Assembly (NCBI GenBank): GCA_030770425.1
Contig: JASJFT010000110.1
Location: forward strand, 86,287-150,286
From: Darksidea phi
Taxonomy: Eukaryota; Ascomycota; Dothideomycetes; Pleosporales; Lentitheciaceae
Length of the DNA: 64,000 nucleotides
Reading direction: 5' to 3'
Shown here: one piece after another, positions 33,364 through 45,594 of the stretch
How the letters are laid out: each line of letters starts with the position of its first letter
How positions within the stretch are numbered: position 1 is the first letter of the stretch
Notes under the pieces: generated by a model
What the model saw: only the letters and a program-made list of their open reading frames with translations
What the model was told of the DNA's origin: nothing
Databases searched by the model: none
Position numbers and translations under genes: made by a program

Positions 33364-35684
33364 TCAAATAACAGTGACCACTCTACGTTGCGTCAAACTT
33401 ATCCTACCAATTTCAGGCCTCTTCTTCGTATTTATAAAACAAGCCCCCACTCGACTATACGTATCTTTCTGCCCCGCAATAGCCTGAAGCACCAAACAAA
33501 ATACCCTATTATGCCACTGAAACTCGTCAAAGCCCGTCTTCAGCGACTCTTTCCAAGATGCTCTGTATGGTTCCGGATCACTCCGTATACCCCTATGGTA
33601 CGGATCATGCTGCACGCATACAGGCAAGCAAAACCAAGGAGTTTCGGCTAAGGGTTTGAGACCATAAAGGTCGGGCGAGAAGTTGGAAATGTCCTGGGCG
33701 TAACGGGTACCATGTTCTACCAAAAATAGTCCCGAGTCCTCGTGTTCGTCTTCCACCACTGGAAGCAGAGCGCCGGATAAGCACAATGAGGCCTTTGACG
33801 TCTTCCCGAATGGATGTTCGGCACAGGTTGGCGGGTCCGAAACATCGAGGATATCTAGTAATGGCGATATAGGGATATGACGTGCGTCACACCCGGCTGA
33901 AAGAATGCTCATGTAGCTCACTGGACAGTTGACTGAGGCCCAAGACCAGGATGGCGCCCTCGTAGCTCTGGGCTTTCCGTTAGGAGTCAATGTCGTCGAC
34001 ATCCATAGGATACCGATGATCAGATCGCCACTCCATAATCCTGCGTGGTAGTTGTCCTTTGCCCTTGCTGAGAATCTTTTAGCAACACCGGCTATAGCGG
34101 GCAGCTTGTCATCGTTGTATGTCAGCTTTCGGGAAGTAGCAGCCATTACCATTCGGTACCAGCAAGTGTAGATATCAATGTCTGACTTGTCAGGTTCGAG
34201 GGTGATGGCGTCGTTGATGATGCAGTGGAGGAGACGATGGTTGTCCGTTGATATGTCTGGAGCATGCGGCATCCCCAACGGGTACTTCTCACTTGTAGAC
34301 ATACTAGCACAACGCCAGACGAGACGGTTGTTTGTGAAGATCAAGGAACGGCGAGACAGAACCTGTTCTTGCAAAATCCATGCCCTATCGTTCAAGGGTT
34401 GTAGAGATTTTGGGTTGAGGTCTCCTGGGTCGCCACCACTCTCCTCGTCTTTCGTCGGATATCGAGAAATGTGGCACTGTTGTCCAAATAAGAGAAGCGG
34501 GCAGGGCCAGAGCATAAGGCCAAGACGCTCTTTAAAGCACCCCTCAGTGCTGTCCGCGGATGCGGCAGCAGTGATTGTTAAGATTGAGTTACCGTATACA
34601 TCACCCATTTTGGGAGCTTCCTTAGCCCAGTCCTCTTGTGAATCTTGCTCTTGGATGATACACAGCGAATCGATCCAGAGGTACTCTATACCGAGTTCTC
34701 TACAGACCTTTACTGCATCTAAAAATGTCTTTGGCAATTCTTCGTCTTTGATCCTTTGCTGCCGTAGCTTGAGCGTCTTGTCAGTTGTTGTCAATGGTCG
34801 ATTACTGGGACTTCCCCAGCAGTGGCTCAGAGTGGCGTAATTGCCTCTTTTATCGGTTCCTGAAACAAGGGAGCAACTACTAGAGCGTTTCTCCCCTACC
34901 ACAAGCACTCTGGTAGGTAATGGCGGCGGTAGTTTGTCTTTCCGGTTACATGCCGGATGTGAAGAAGTGCAAATGTCCAACCATGCTTGCATCCTGGAGA
35001 TACTAGCTTTCGAACCTGTATCCATGTCGCTCATTGAAGGAATGCTTGCATCCGGAAGGGCTTGGAAGCCGGCTAGGTCACAGTTGTCAGAGATTGTGAA
35101 TGTTGTGGCGGCGTATACGACACACCGTTCGTAGGGTAACAGATCAGCTGTCCTCCCATTTCGGCAGGCATATTGCCACATTGGATGCTGATTTGAACCT
35201 CGTCCACTTGAACACCGGTGTATTGAAGCAGCCTTTTCTCTCTTCGGAATTTGAGCCTGATCCAGCCATCCAGGGTAGCTGAATCGAAGCCCGACCTCGC
35301 AATCCATTGGTCATTTGTTTCCCGGGAGAGGTAACAATTTTGGTCCCACGCTATCAATAGCAGACAGCAGAAATGGCATCCTTCGCGTGCGCTGCTGAAT
35401 AACGTGCTAACTGTGTAATGGTGTCGTACGACGATATCGCGGAAGTTGTTTATACCGTTCCAGTATTCAGATGGCAGTTGACCGAGGCTGCGACAAATAG
35501 AACAGAGTCTCTCTCCCTCGCGGGCGTCCAAACTCCAAGGCTGAGTTTTCGGGAACAAATTCGGCTGGCTTCCGTCCCGGCCCACGCAATACCAAGTCCC
35601 AGTTTCTATTGTGTAAGGCCGTCCCCAATTCCAGGGCGCCGGAATCGAAGGTTGAGGTTTGAAAACCGAGTAGGACTGGCCCAT
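33364..35684 (-). CDS. HET-domain protein
   Basis: Two exons, 35684-35126 and 35072-33364, with a 53-nt intron (GTGTGTCG...ACCTAG) that bridges what otherwise looks like a frameshift; 755 aa, phases closing (AAC G|CC). N-terminal region with clustered cysteines (CSICRSLG, GCHFCCLLL). HET domain at about residues 270-430: YATLSHCWG, LPKTFLDAVKVCRELGIEYLWIDSLCII, DVYGNSILTITAAAS and LNDRAWILQEQVLSRR. The C-terminal third contains SWSWASVNCPV. HET proteins act in heterokaryon incompatibility, triggering cell death on non-self recognition, and form large polymorphic families. No lesion seen. The partner gene is unknown. Confidence 0.9.
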
Positions 35685-36162
35685 TGAACCGGCAGTAGCT
35701 GTTAGACGTGCTCCACTCGTATATAATACTCTCGGTAACAGAATTGCCTAAATGCAGTAGAGAAAAGACAGCTACTATGTCCTTCGTATGAGGTAGCGCA
35801 AGACGTAATGGCATGGAGAAATAGAAAATTGAGCAAAGGCAGCCACGTACTAGATGCACCGACTAGGTAACAGCCACCAAGTCACCTGACGCACCCTTCT
35901 AGCCTCAAGCGCTTGCATATGATCGACGAGGGTTAACAAGAAAAACCGAGGTTTTGTCGTTCTAATACTCATTTTCGACTTGGGCTGCCCTTTTGGTGAG
36001 TGCCAGCGTCTTCGTCAGGACGTTTCAGCCGTATGCACTTCGCTGAGGATTATCCAATAACAACAGCGACAACGAGAATAACATGAACGTAACGCAATAA
36101 CCAAACGTTAAACATTCCCATCTTCATAAGCGCCTCCTCACTCGGACTGTTCCAATCCCGAC
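35685..36162. other. Intergenic
   Basis: 5' region of the HET gene and 3' flank of the CBM1 gene. Nothing else recognised. Confidence 0.5.
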
Positions 36163-37011
36163 CTAGTTATTCGCTGTCTTATCGTTATAATAATGAATCG
36201 TCTGATCCGCACAACCCGCCGGCGTCTGATACATATAATTGCCCAAGTTGATATACAGCTTCTGCCCCGTGCACACATACCACGCACTGGGATTCGGTCG
36301 ATTGATCCCACTCACACTCCACTGTAAATCATCACCGCCAAACTTAAACGTGCCATACGTATTTTTGGTCTCCGAAAAGGTTACAGCCAGCGACATATTG
36401 TTGATGCTGCGGGTCTCGCTCACGACGGCGTATAGGAATTTTTCGGGCTTCTCGCCGGGACCGCTGATCAGCTGAACGAGTTGTCCAGATACGACTTGTA
36501 GCTGACCTGCAGTGGTGTGAGAGCCGAGCAGTGCGGGGCCGGGAGAGTAGGGCGGTGAGGTTTGGATGTATTTGTGGTAGTTTGGGGCTGTTACGGCGCG
36601 GATCCAGAGGTAGCCGCTTTGGAGGGTTGTGCCGGGGCCGGTGCCGGCGGGAGCGTTGCTGGTGCTGGGAGTGTCTGGGGTTGTTGGGTCGGGTTGGGGT
36701 ACTGGTTCAGGGTTGGGCGCTGGGTCAGCGGGGGCGGCGCCGGGTTGGCATTGTGAGTAGTAGTCACTGGGTGGGTGTTAGTTGACTGGAGGTGAAGAGA
36801 TGGGAGACGGAGGGAAAAGTACCTGAGTTTGACGCAGCCGGCGCCTGTGGCACATTGGGTGTCACCATTGAAGTTTGATCCACCGCCTACGCTTGAAGTT
36901 AGTATGTTGAATTAGAATTGGGGGGATGAGCATACATTGTTGCCAGTCACCTACAACCGCAGAAGCAGTTCCTGCAAAAAGGGCCAATGCGACCGCGGTA
37001 AAGTGATGCAT
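36163..37011 (-). CDS. Secreted CBM1-containing protein
   Basis: Three exons, 37011-36936, 36886-36823 and 36766-36163, phases closing; 247 aa. Signal peptide MHHFTAVALALFAGTASA, then a fungal cellulose-binding module split over three exons (DWQQCGGSNFNGDTQC...GCVKLSDYYSQC), with the four-cysteine pattern and aromatic residues of CBM1. A Pro/Thr/Ser/Asp linker follows (PADPAPNPEPVPQPDPTTPDT), then a 150-residue domain (GYLWIRAVTAPNYHKYIQT... to the C-terminus) that I do not recognise. It probably binds plant cell wall; an enzymatic role for the second domain is open. The start is fixed by the signal peptide. Confidence 0.85.
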
Positions 37012-37761
37012 TTTGAACAAGGAGCTCTATGCAAGGTTTGCCGAACAAGTTCGAAATGTTACGACCGAGCCGAGAACGAGAAAATACGGGGTATAGAAGC
37101 CACGACTCCATATATAGCCTTTGAACCATCCATAGCTGTTAGAACGCAGCGCATGTGATGCGGTGAATTTCGTGTTCTCAATGTATATAAACCGCCGGAC
37201 CGTGGCAACCGGCAGAAAGAGCATAGATTAATGACCCGGGGGGCAAGCGAATATAAGCCATCAACGAATAAGAGATGCTCAGCTTTGCATCCCAGGCTTG
37301 ATTCGAACAAGACTGGCGGCCTAAATGGAGCTTTCGAGCTTAATAGATTGACGCTGTCGGATGTTGTGCGAGGCTGTCTTTGGGAGGTAGCTCTGCCGGA
37401 AGCTTGAGAACGGTAGGCCAGAAATAGCGATATAGCCTTTTAATTTCGCAGCCGAGAGCGTGGAGATCCGAAGCACTACTCGGGTTCTGGATAAACTAGC
37501 GTTCTGTGCGATGTGATGGGGGTGCTCTGTTCAGGCGTACATGAGTCGTATGAATGGCCATCGGGTTCTCCATAGCCCTCGCAATCCAAATGAGGCTGAT
37601 TTGAGGAGTCAACGCGATCTTTCACAAATATTAGTATTCGGTACACCAATTGCATAATACTCACGCTTTCTCATACCCATGTCTACAGGCTCTCTTGCGC
37701 GCAGCTCAGCGCAAAGGACCGCGCCAATTCGTCAAAACACCACATCCCGTAGCACACCACA
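37012..37761. other. Intergenic
   Basis: 0.75 kb with no supported gene between the CBM1 gene and CTF8. Confidence 0.5.
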
Positions 37762-38397
37762 TCAACCACCCCCCTCCGCCAACCCACCAACCGGCTCAGG
37801 CCGACTAGAAAAAACAATCTTAAACCCCACCACCTCAACAATCTCCAACTCCTCTGGCACCTCACCTACCCTTCCATCTCCCTCCCCTTCCACACCACCC
37901 ATCTGCGTATCCCCCACCCTCCTCCTAACAACCGCAAACGGCCTCCCCAACTTCTTCACCTCCCCCGCCATTCTCTGGTTCTCCCCCACGTAAAAATACG
38001 CCCTCTTCATCCACTTCGTATCGTCCACGCCGTTCGCCTTGGGGTTATACAGCGGAAAAACTAGTTTGCCGACTTGTGTGGTTGGCGAGGAGGGCGTGGG
38101 TGGGAAGCGGATGTCGCCTTGGAGTTCGAGGAGCGCGAGGCCGGTGGGCGTGTGGAGGAGTTGCGGGAGGGGGTTTTCTAGGTTGGATGAGGGGTTTAGA
38201 GGGCGGGGGTAGAGGGGTATTGAGGGCATGGTGGGCGAATTGGTGGGGTTAGGTTGGGTGGGTGGTAAAAGGCTGGTTGGCAGGGGTTGGATAGGTGAAA
38301 GGGCTTTAATGGAGGTTGTTGCGAGTGATGGCCGCTGGAGCGTGTTGAGGTTCAAGCATTTTGGCGGGGCACGCGACGCGACTGATGGTCTGTGCAT
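37762..38397 (-). CDS. CTF8: Ctf8-like subunit of the alternative clamp loader
   Basis: Single exon of 211 aa, or 155 aa if translation starts at MPSIPLYPRP (about 38229). Ctf8 joins Ctf18-Dcc1-RFC in sister-chromatid cohesion and replication. Family text: LPQLLHTPTGLALLELQGDIRFP, then the FPLYNP...MKRAYFYVGENQRMAGEVKKLGRPFAVVRR block. The residues before the second Met are Pro/Ser-rich and less conserved-looking. The C-terminus has an acidic/Gly linker and KIVFSSRPEPVGG. Confidence 0.75.
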   Translation of the reverse strand: MHRPSVASRAPPKCLNLNTLQRPSLATTSIKALSPIQPLPTSLLPPTQPNPTNSPTMPSIPLYPRPLNPSSNLENPLPQLLHTPTGLALLELQGDIRFPPTPSSPTTQVGKLVFPLYNPKANGVDDTKWMKRAYFYVGENQRMAGEVKKLGRPFAVVRRRVGDTQMGGVEGEGDGRVGEVPEELEIVEVVGFKIVFSSRPEPVGGLAEGGG

Positions 38398-38567
38398 AAT
38401 GGGGTATTGAACGGTAGAAATTTGTCAAGATATTTGATGTTTCTAAGGAGGATGTATGGTGGGGTTCATGTATTCATTGAAGAGCTTTGTATTGTGCGCA
38501 ACTAAAAACGAGCCGCCAAACAACGAAATCTTTCTACTGGACGTCCCATGAATCATCATCAAGACAC

Positions 38568-39765
38568 CTACGCCCTCTTGCCGAAGACCTTGTCATACCC
38601 CGTCAATGTAAACCTAAATCTCACATTATCGTTGTTGTACACCCTCTCAACTGCCTCTTTGATGCCCTTCTCACTAATATCAATCGTCTCCACCCAGCTC
38701 TTAATGTTCTGCTTTGCCGCCAACTCCAACATCTCCTCCATCTCAGGCCTGTTACCGATATGCGAAGCGCCCATGTAGCATCCGTTGGGAGCGAAAACCT
38801 GGGCCATAATCTGAGGTAGCGGCTTGTCGGGGAAGCCAACCATGTGGAAGGTGCCGTTTACTTTCAGAGTGGAGAAGTAATCGGCGAGGTTGAACTTGTC
38901 AGTAGCGTCGGCGCAGTTGAGAATGATGTCAAACTTGAACTTCCAGGCCTCGGCCCAGTTCTCCTTGGTGGTGAGGATGAAGTCCTTTGCGCCGAGCTTG
39001 AGAGCGTCGTCTCTCTTGCTCTCTGAGTGCGAGATGACGTAGGTTTCTGCGCCGAGGGCGTTAGACCAGAGGACACCGAAGTGGCCGAGACCTCCACTGT
39101 GCGACCTGTTAAATCTTGTCTAGCAAGCTTGTATTTTGATGGTGAGCTTACAGTCCAACAATGGCAACCGTCTTGCCTTTACCGGCTCCTAACCTCTTCA
39201 GAGGTGAATATGTGGTCAAACCAGCGCACAGCATAGGAGCAGCGAGAGCAGTGTCAAGACCGTCCGGGATCTTGAAGGTGAAGTAGTCGTGAGCACGGAT
39301 GTGGCTGGAGTAACCACCCTGGGCCACCGTACCATCTGTATGCTTCGCACCGTATGTGTCAACAGAGTTGGGGCAGTAGTTCTCCTGGTCCGCTTTGCAG
39401 TTGTCGCACGTGAGGTCGGCACTGATCTGAGCACCAACACCAGCGCGATCGCCAACCTTTACGTTCTTGACCTTGGAGCCGACTTTGACGACCTTGCCGA
39501 TGACCTCGTGGCCTACACAGAGCGGAAGCGGAATGTCCTCGCCCCAGCCGCCGGTTATAGTGTGGACGTCGGAGGCGCAGACACCGCAGGCATCGATGGC
39601 GATATCAACATCGTGCTCTTCGAACTTCTTGAGGGGAAGCTGAGAAAGATATTAGAAGCTGCTACAGTCCAGAATATCGACCCAACTCACATCTTTGCGT
39701 GTGAACTCGCTCCACTTCTTGATGTCAGTGACAGCAAACGCATCGGTAGTCTCTGGGTAACCCAT
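38568..39765 (-). CDS. NADP-dependent zinc alcohol dehydrogenase (ADH6/cinnamyl type)
   Basis: Three exons, 39765-39691, 39639-39152 and 39096-38568, phases closing; 363 aa. Catalytic zinc site in CGVCASDVH and GHEVIGKVV; structural zinc cysteines in TCDNCKADQENYC; Rossmann motif GLGGLGHFGVLW formed across intron 2, followed by VISHSESKRDDALKLGA as in NADP-specific Adh6/Adh7. Cytosolic reduction of aromatic and branched aldehydes is the known family role. It is divergent to the BDH-like gene at 41055, with 1.29 kb between. Confidence 0.92.
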
Positions 39766-41054
39766 TGTAGCTGTGGAAATGCAGTTGATGAAAGATTAAT
39801 TGTCGCTGCGCGTAGAGAATTTCTTTCCTATCGCAAGATAAAGTGAGGGGCACAAACGGGTTTTCAATCCAAACAATCCACAAGCTGCGTAAATTCTCGG
39901 CCCAAGTAAGCCCGCCACGGAGGTCATGAGAGCAGAATATCGGGTCGGCCTGGTCTGTTGTCCACGAAAAGCGGTCGTGCATTATGCCTGATTGGGCGCA
40001 TTAGAGCCGCTATATTCCTTTGTCGCGTTGGCGACAGGGAAAGCGTCAACGCGCCGTGGGCTATCCGCGGTTTGACTGGATGTGACGTGTACCGGTGGAT
40101 GTTTTCAAAGAACCGTCTTCATCGCGATAGCCTCTGAGGTCTGATGGAATGCTCCCCTTGCATATCGGGATATCGGGGGCAAGATTTAGCAACTACCATC
40201 GAGACGGCTTTTTTTATGATGCCGTCATATTCGATCGTTCCGATCGCCAGGCTCAGGAACACGGCGTGCGGTGATGAGTAATATTCCTCCACGAATGACT
40301 TGGTGTCCTCGTTCCGATCGTCGGCTCGGATGTCGGAAAGCCCCCACTAAATCCCGGTTTATCATTTCTTGATGTTCGTCTCCAAAAATTTGATCGTCTC
40401 GAGGCATTCAAAGCCGTCGTCGAGTCCATGATACTTCACACATAGATGTGGCCGTCCGCCATATACCTCCGCAGTCATCTCCAAATGGCCCGATTTGGTG
40501 CACCCTACCACGAGTTCCGCCAGGTAATTCCCCATCACTACACACAGTGCACGCGAGCAATCCCCATCGAGGGTATTTGGACGTCGAAATCCAAAGCGTA
40601 GTACTGTGGGTGGTTTGTCTCTATGGGTTTTGTAATTCGCTACCCCGCGTCGCGAGTTCCCTAATGGCGGGGTAAAAGATTGTCGGGATTCCGTATTGGG
40701 TGAGCCCGAGACTCAAATTCGGAGGCAAGCTCATGACCACAGGTAGCTTCTGAAGAACGGCATCCCTTGGGAGAGGCGGGGAAAAGGCGGCCCAACGGGC
40801 TAGAGAAGCCTTTTCGATGTAATTGGGCGGGGCGCAAGCTCGATCAGGCAATACCGCTGGCTTCGTGACTTCAGTTGCGCTGCGTTTGTCTCATCGTTCC
40901 ACGCAAACACCGTCCATATCTTCCTCTCCAATTCCACTTTCGCATCTCTCTTATCTCTCTTACTTCTGAGTAGTAACTTGCCGCCTCCCGAGCCTGGCAC
41001 CACTATCGAATTTCCTTAACGCGCGGTCTGGACATTTGTCCTGTATCCACAACC
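39766..41054. other. Divergent intergenic region between two alcohol dehydrogenases
   Basis: 1.29 kb; contains both promoters. No gene, RNA or repeat recognised; a T run at 40209-40215. Confidence 0.5.
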
Positions 41055-42336
41055 ATGGCCTCCTCTGGCAACGAGACAATGAAGGCCCTGCGCTTCCACG
41101 GCAAGCGTGATCTGCGATTGGAGGACATTCCAGTTCCAAAGATCGGCAAAGGGCAGGTAAAGCTTCGGCCGGCATGGGTTGGCATTTGCGGCAGCGGTCA
41201 GCATGCCTCGTGCATTCCGTTATCTTAATCCTGATAAGCCTCACAGACTTGCACGAGTATCTTGGTGGCCCAAACTTGTGCCCCACAACGCCCCATCCAA
41301 TCACGGGAGAGACTGTACCGGTGACTTTCGGTCATGAGTTCAGTGGGACGATCGAAGAGGTTGGCGAGGGTGTAACCGACTACAAGCCGGGTGATAGGGT
41401 CGTTGTGCAACCGATCATATACGATGGAACATGCGGAGCTTGCGAAGCGGACCTTCACAATTGCTGCTGGAGCAATGGCTTCGTAGGGCTGAGCGGGACG
41501 TAGCGCATTGATATAGCTTCGATTCTGGCTAACAGAAACAGGATGGGGCGGTGGGCTGGCAGAACACATCGTGCTACCTACTTCCACGCTGTATCGGCTT
41601 CCAGATAACGTTCCATTGGAGATTGGAGGTAAAACGGTCTTCGAGCATGATAGTGGCTGGAGCTAACTCTCCCAGCCCTCGTCGAGCCACTAGCTGTCGG
41701 ATGGCATGCCGTGAAGATCAGCCCCTTCAAGAAGGGTGATGCGGTTCTGATTCTTGGAGGGGGCCCGATCGGAATCTCAGTGATTCTTGCTCTGAAAGCG
41801 AAGGGTGCAGAAAAAATTATCGTGTCGGAGGTCAGCCAGAAGCGACAAGAGTTTGCGAAAAACTTCGGCGCCGACTATGTGATCGACCCGACAGAGGAAG
41901 ATGTCGTGAAGCGCTGCCGGGAGCTCTGCGATGGTCAAGGCGTGCATGTTGTTTATGACTGCGCCGGTGTTCAAGCTGCTCTTGACCAGGCTGTACATGC
42001 TACTCGCGCTCGCGGAACCATTGTAAATATCGCCATCTGGGAGAAAACCTGCACCATTACACCGAACGCCTTGACGTTTAAGGAGAGGAAGTACATGGGC
42101 GTTGCAACGTATCAAATCGGCGACTTCCAAGAGGTGCTTGTAAGTATTTTGACTTTTGCAAACAAACGAAAGCTGATAAGCTGCAGGATGCGATTTCCTC
42201 CGGTAGCATGAAGCCGCATGATATGATTACCGGGAAGATCAGGTTGACGGAGGTGGAGGAGAAAGGCTTCAAGTCGTTGATCAACGATAAAGACAACCAG
42301 GTGAAGATTTTGGTCGAAGTCGGAGGCGGTACTTGA
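41055..42336 (+). CDS. BDH1-like (R,R)-butanediol/polyol dehydrogenase, possible frame break
   Basis: Five exons: 41055-41196, 41247-41499, 41542-41628, 41676-42139 and 42187-42336. MDR zinc dehydrogenase: CGSDLHEYLGGP (first zinc ligand, completed across intron 1), GHEFSGTIEEVG, structural cysteines in GTCGACEADLHNCC, NGFVGLSG, GGGLAEHIV, LVEPLAVGWHAV, and the NAD site LILGGGPIGISVILALKAKGA. It resembles yeast Bdh1 (acetoin/2,3-butanediol). Introns 1, 3 and 4 fit in phase. Intron 2 does not: the only GT donor (41500) leaves two bases and the acceptor at 41540-41541 adds two before TGG, so WGGGLAEH is one base out of frame. This may be a true lesion, an unusual splice or an assembly error. 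Confidence 0.8.
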
Positions 42337-43795
42337 ATAGCGAGAACAAGATTCGGCGAAAGAGCGGAGGAATTCAGGTGGGACGACGGCCGAGGCGTGA
42401 GGTGCACTTAAGCTGCACAGAGAGAGATTCGTCATGAGTACCTTGTTGTCAGCATGAGTGCCGGCGTCTTGGGACTTGTAAGCCGGTATCATGCCCTCTC
42501 ATCCAACACTTTTGTACAGTAATGAAGTGCTATCAAGTAATTATTATGTCACAAACACCGATTTCTTCGTCTGTGCACCTATCTAGCCGAACGTCTTCCT
42601 TTCCGTGAACTTGCAACTTGTATCTAATAGGACCAAGGTCTAACCTCATCAGATGTGGCCCTTGAACACTATCCATCATATCTAGACAGTGTGACACGGC
42701 TTTCGTCTGTCGAACGGCACCAGCAGGGCATTCTTGTGGACAGCTGTTGCAGGTCTCGAGCATGTCTGCAATGCCCCCCTGATGCTAACGTATCATAAGT
42801 GATCTCAACAGCTACTTTAGTGAGTGCCAGGCGTCGGCTAGGTACTATAATAAGTAGTTTATTTCCGATGGACTTCTTGATTCTGACAGATGTTTCCTTG
42901 CTACTATATCTGAGTATTGTGGCTGGAGAGTCCTCTAGTGGCCGGTGGGTATAGCGCTTCTGAGTGGCTGCAGAACTTGATCTTTGTGGCGTCAGGTACG
43001 GTGATATCTTCCAATCTTCCCAGCCATGGCTTCAGACCTTTATATGCCCTCTCCTTCAACCTCCGACTGCGACTACCTCCGCTAGCACAACCTTTCCACT
43101 CATCAGCATTAGCACGCGCAGCCCGGCACTAGCTCAGATACAGGCTGCATGAGTTATAATTTGCCTTAAGAACATCAAAGATAATCGGACATTCTTCTCC
43201 TCCTGTCGGCCTATACGCAGTATTATCTTGTCGATCATCTATCCATCGCACAGAACTCGACTTGGTCCAACACAGAATGCTGGCAACAGCTTCCAAGGCT
43301 TGACGTCGACACAAAGAACAGCGCGTGGCTCATCGATCGCGGTGGCTTTGCCGTGACGAATCACAGCCTCGACTACACCATCATTTCCACCCGCACCCAA
43401 TCCCGCAACGACGATCCAAGAACTCCTCGGCATTAATGATGAAAGCAGGCATTGGCGTGCTCGGCTAATGCACTTGCAAGAAAAACTTTGCAAGCTGCAC
43501 GTTCTTGTTGCCGTCACATGCGGTCCTGCCGGGGTTCTTGGCAGAAAGCGGCGAATGACGTCGGTCGGGTCGTGGCTTGTGCGACCCTGATCGACAGCCG
43601 CTGCAGCAGCAGGAACTCGACGAAAACAAGGCTGCGTCATCGCCGCTTCATAGATACGTCTACATACCTATAAATCAGGACTCCCCTGCGACATGTTGAA
43701 TAGCACCGCTCCTACGAACCACAGCGCTGATCCGACCACCTTCTCCAGCTCTTTACTAATACTCTCTTCTTTTGGTTCCTAATTAATCATCCAAG
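42337..43795. other. Intergenic
   Basis: 1.46 kb. A 133-codon open stretch at 43239-43640 (minus) shows no family I recognise, and both strands there are open, as expected for GC-rich chance. Left unannotated. Confidence 0.45.
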
Positions 43796-44689
43796 ATGGC
43801 ACTCGGCAGCGCTGCTGTGAAGCTCTTTCAGACTATCCTCTACGCAATTGAATTCTGCTGCGCGGGCATTATTCTAGGCATATACAGCTACTTCCTCTCA
43901 GTCCTTGCGGACCGCGACATCCCCATTGCTACCTGGATCAAAGCCGTTACGGGTCTTGCCGGCACTGCAGTCCTCTACACCATCTTTGCTGTCCTATTGA
44001 CATGTTTCCTCGGCGGAAAGACGTTCTTCGCCTTTCTCGGCATCCTCTTTGATATTCTCTTTGTCGGCGCCATGGTCGCTATTGCGGTGCTCACCCGCGA
44101 TGGCGCGCATAGCTGCACTGGCTTTGTCAACACGCCTCTTGGAGACGGTCCATCGAGCTCTAAGCAGGGCTTTCGCTCCGATGACCAAGGCAACCAGATT
44201 ACCTATGCCGTGTCGTTGGGAAGCGCGTGCCGCTTGAACACTGCTTGTTTCGCAGTCGCTATTGCTGCCGCGTAAGTTCTACCATATACCTCTCTCATGA
44301 GCGCGTACTAATCTTCTGGCAGTGTCCTCTTCCTTGTCTCGGCTCTCGTCCAATTCTGCCTTGGTCGCATCCACAAGAAAGAGAAGCGTTATGGCCCATC
44401 TCCTGCCAATGGCTACACCAAGGGTAGCGGCATCAAGTTCTTTGACCGTCGCAACCGCAAGAACCGTGGTCTCCGCGATGCTGAGATGGCTGGTGCCGTC
44501 CCTGCTACTGGCACTAGCACGCTCGCCCCGGCTACTCACGACTACCGTCCCTCGCACGATACTGCGTACACCGGCAGCACCGTCGCACCTACATCTGCCA
44601 CCTATGACCATTCGCACAAGCCTTTGACCGGTGGATACCACACCGCACCCACTGGCACATACAATGCCACGCCCGCGACAAATTACTAG
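43796..44689 (+). CDS. MARVEL-domain membrane protein
   Basis: Two exons, 43796-44271 and 44323-44689; 280 aa. Four transmembrane segments: LFQTILYAIEFCCAGIILGIY, AVTGLAGTAVLYTIFAVLLTC, TFFAFLGILFDILFVGAMVAIAVL and, across the intron, TACFAVAIAAAVLFLVSALVQF. The third-to-fourth loop carries cysteines (CTGF, CRLNTAC). This is the tetraspan MARVEL layout of fungal plasma-membrane proteins. The cytosolic tail is rich in Thr/Ala/Pro/Tyr with repeats of AP-ATHDY and TAPTG type. A role in membrane domains is likely; no partner is evident. Confidence 0.83.
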
Positions 44690-45090
44690 AAGTAATGACG
44701 AGGGTTGAGGCTGATTGTGGAACTGACTGTGAGGATGTCATCTCACGCCATGTTGATGGTTGAAGAAGTTGGCCTAATTTCTTTTTGTATGCTTATGAAT
44801 GTTACGCATTATACCAGGATACGGAGCACGGCTTGACCGGGTCTGTACGATAAGAAATCTGGATGGAGGTGCAATGTATAATATGCCTTTGCGTATCTAT
44901 ACCTAATAATCAAACTTTAAATCAATATACTTCGAGCTCATTGCATTGTGACTCTGGACTTACTCAACAACGCTATTGTTCGTGCGATGGTCGAAGAGTG
45001 TTTGCAAATCCCAGGGTATACCATATCCACACTACGCCAATACACCATGAAAAGCATTGTTTCCCTTGTCTCTAAATAAGCACATCCTTC
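44690..45090. other. Intergenic (convergent 3' regions)
   Basis: 3' flanks of the MARVEL gene and MHF1. No other feature seen. Confidence 0.5.
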
Positions 45091-45594
45091 CTACTGCTTC
45101 GCTTTCCCCTTCCCCTTCGCACCTCCTGCGCCAGTACCCGACGGTCGTCCGCGTTTTTTCGGCTGGTTCTGAGTTTCTCCTCGTCCCTCGGCAGCCTTCA
45201 TCTGGTCCAGCTCCTGCTTCAATATGCTTTCGAGTGCTTCGTTGCGTCTGGTGAGGAGCATGACGTCGTCGGTGTTTATTACTTTGCGGCCCGCGTGTTT
45301 GGAGAAGACTTCGAGGTCGCGAGCGGAATTTGCTGGGATGGAAATTTAGTAACGGTTCGAGATGAGATGGTAAAGCGAAGAGCATACCTATCTGCGTGTA
45401 TACGAGCTCTGTTAGGGCGCCAATGAATTGAGGTGTTGCGTTGAAGTCCTTATTTGCAGCTTCTTCGTCGACGAATTGGCCGATTTGGTACCAGAGGGCG
45501 GATTTGAGCCGCTGGAGATGGTAAGCTTATTCTTGCTTTTCATTGGGAAGGATATGCGCACTTCTTCGCGCTCTAACGTCTCATCTGACGCCAT
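45091..45594 (-). CDS. MHF1: MHF1/CENP-S histone-fold protein
   Basis: Three exons, 45594-45562, 45511-45388 and 45332-45091, phases closing; 132 aa. MASDETLEREE joins RLKSALWYQIGQFVDEE, then FNATPQFIGALTELVYTQI and ARDLEVFSKHAGRKVINTDDVMLLTRRNEALESIL, which is the histone fold of CENP-S with its TDDVxLLxRRN signature. It pairs with MHF2/CENP-X at stalled forks (with FANCM/Mph1) and at kinetochores. A basic tail (KKRGRPSGTGAGGAKGKGKA) resembles an AT-hook. The unspliced frame gives a plausible but wrong protein, so the first intron matters. Confidence 0.92.

Noticed and set aside
34178..34840. 220-codon plus-strand open frame
   Set aside because: Antisense to the HET domain.
35073..35307. 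Apparent frameshift in the HET gene
   Set aside because: A 53-nt GT-AG intron at 35073-35125 joins both frames in phase, so the gene is intact.
43239..43640. 133-codon minus-strand open frame
   Set aside because: Both strands are open, no domain or splice support; likely chance in GC-rich sequence.
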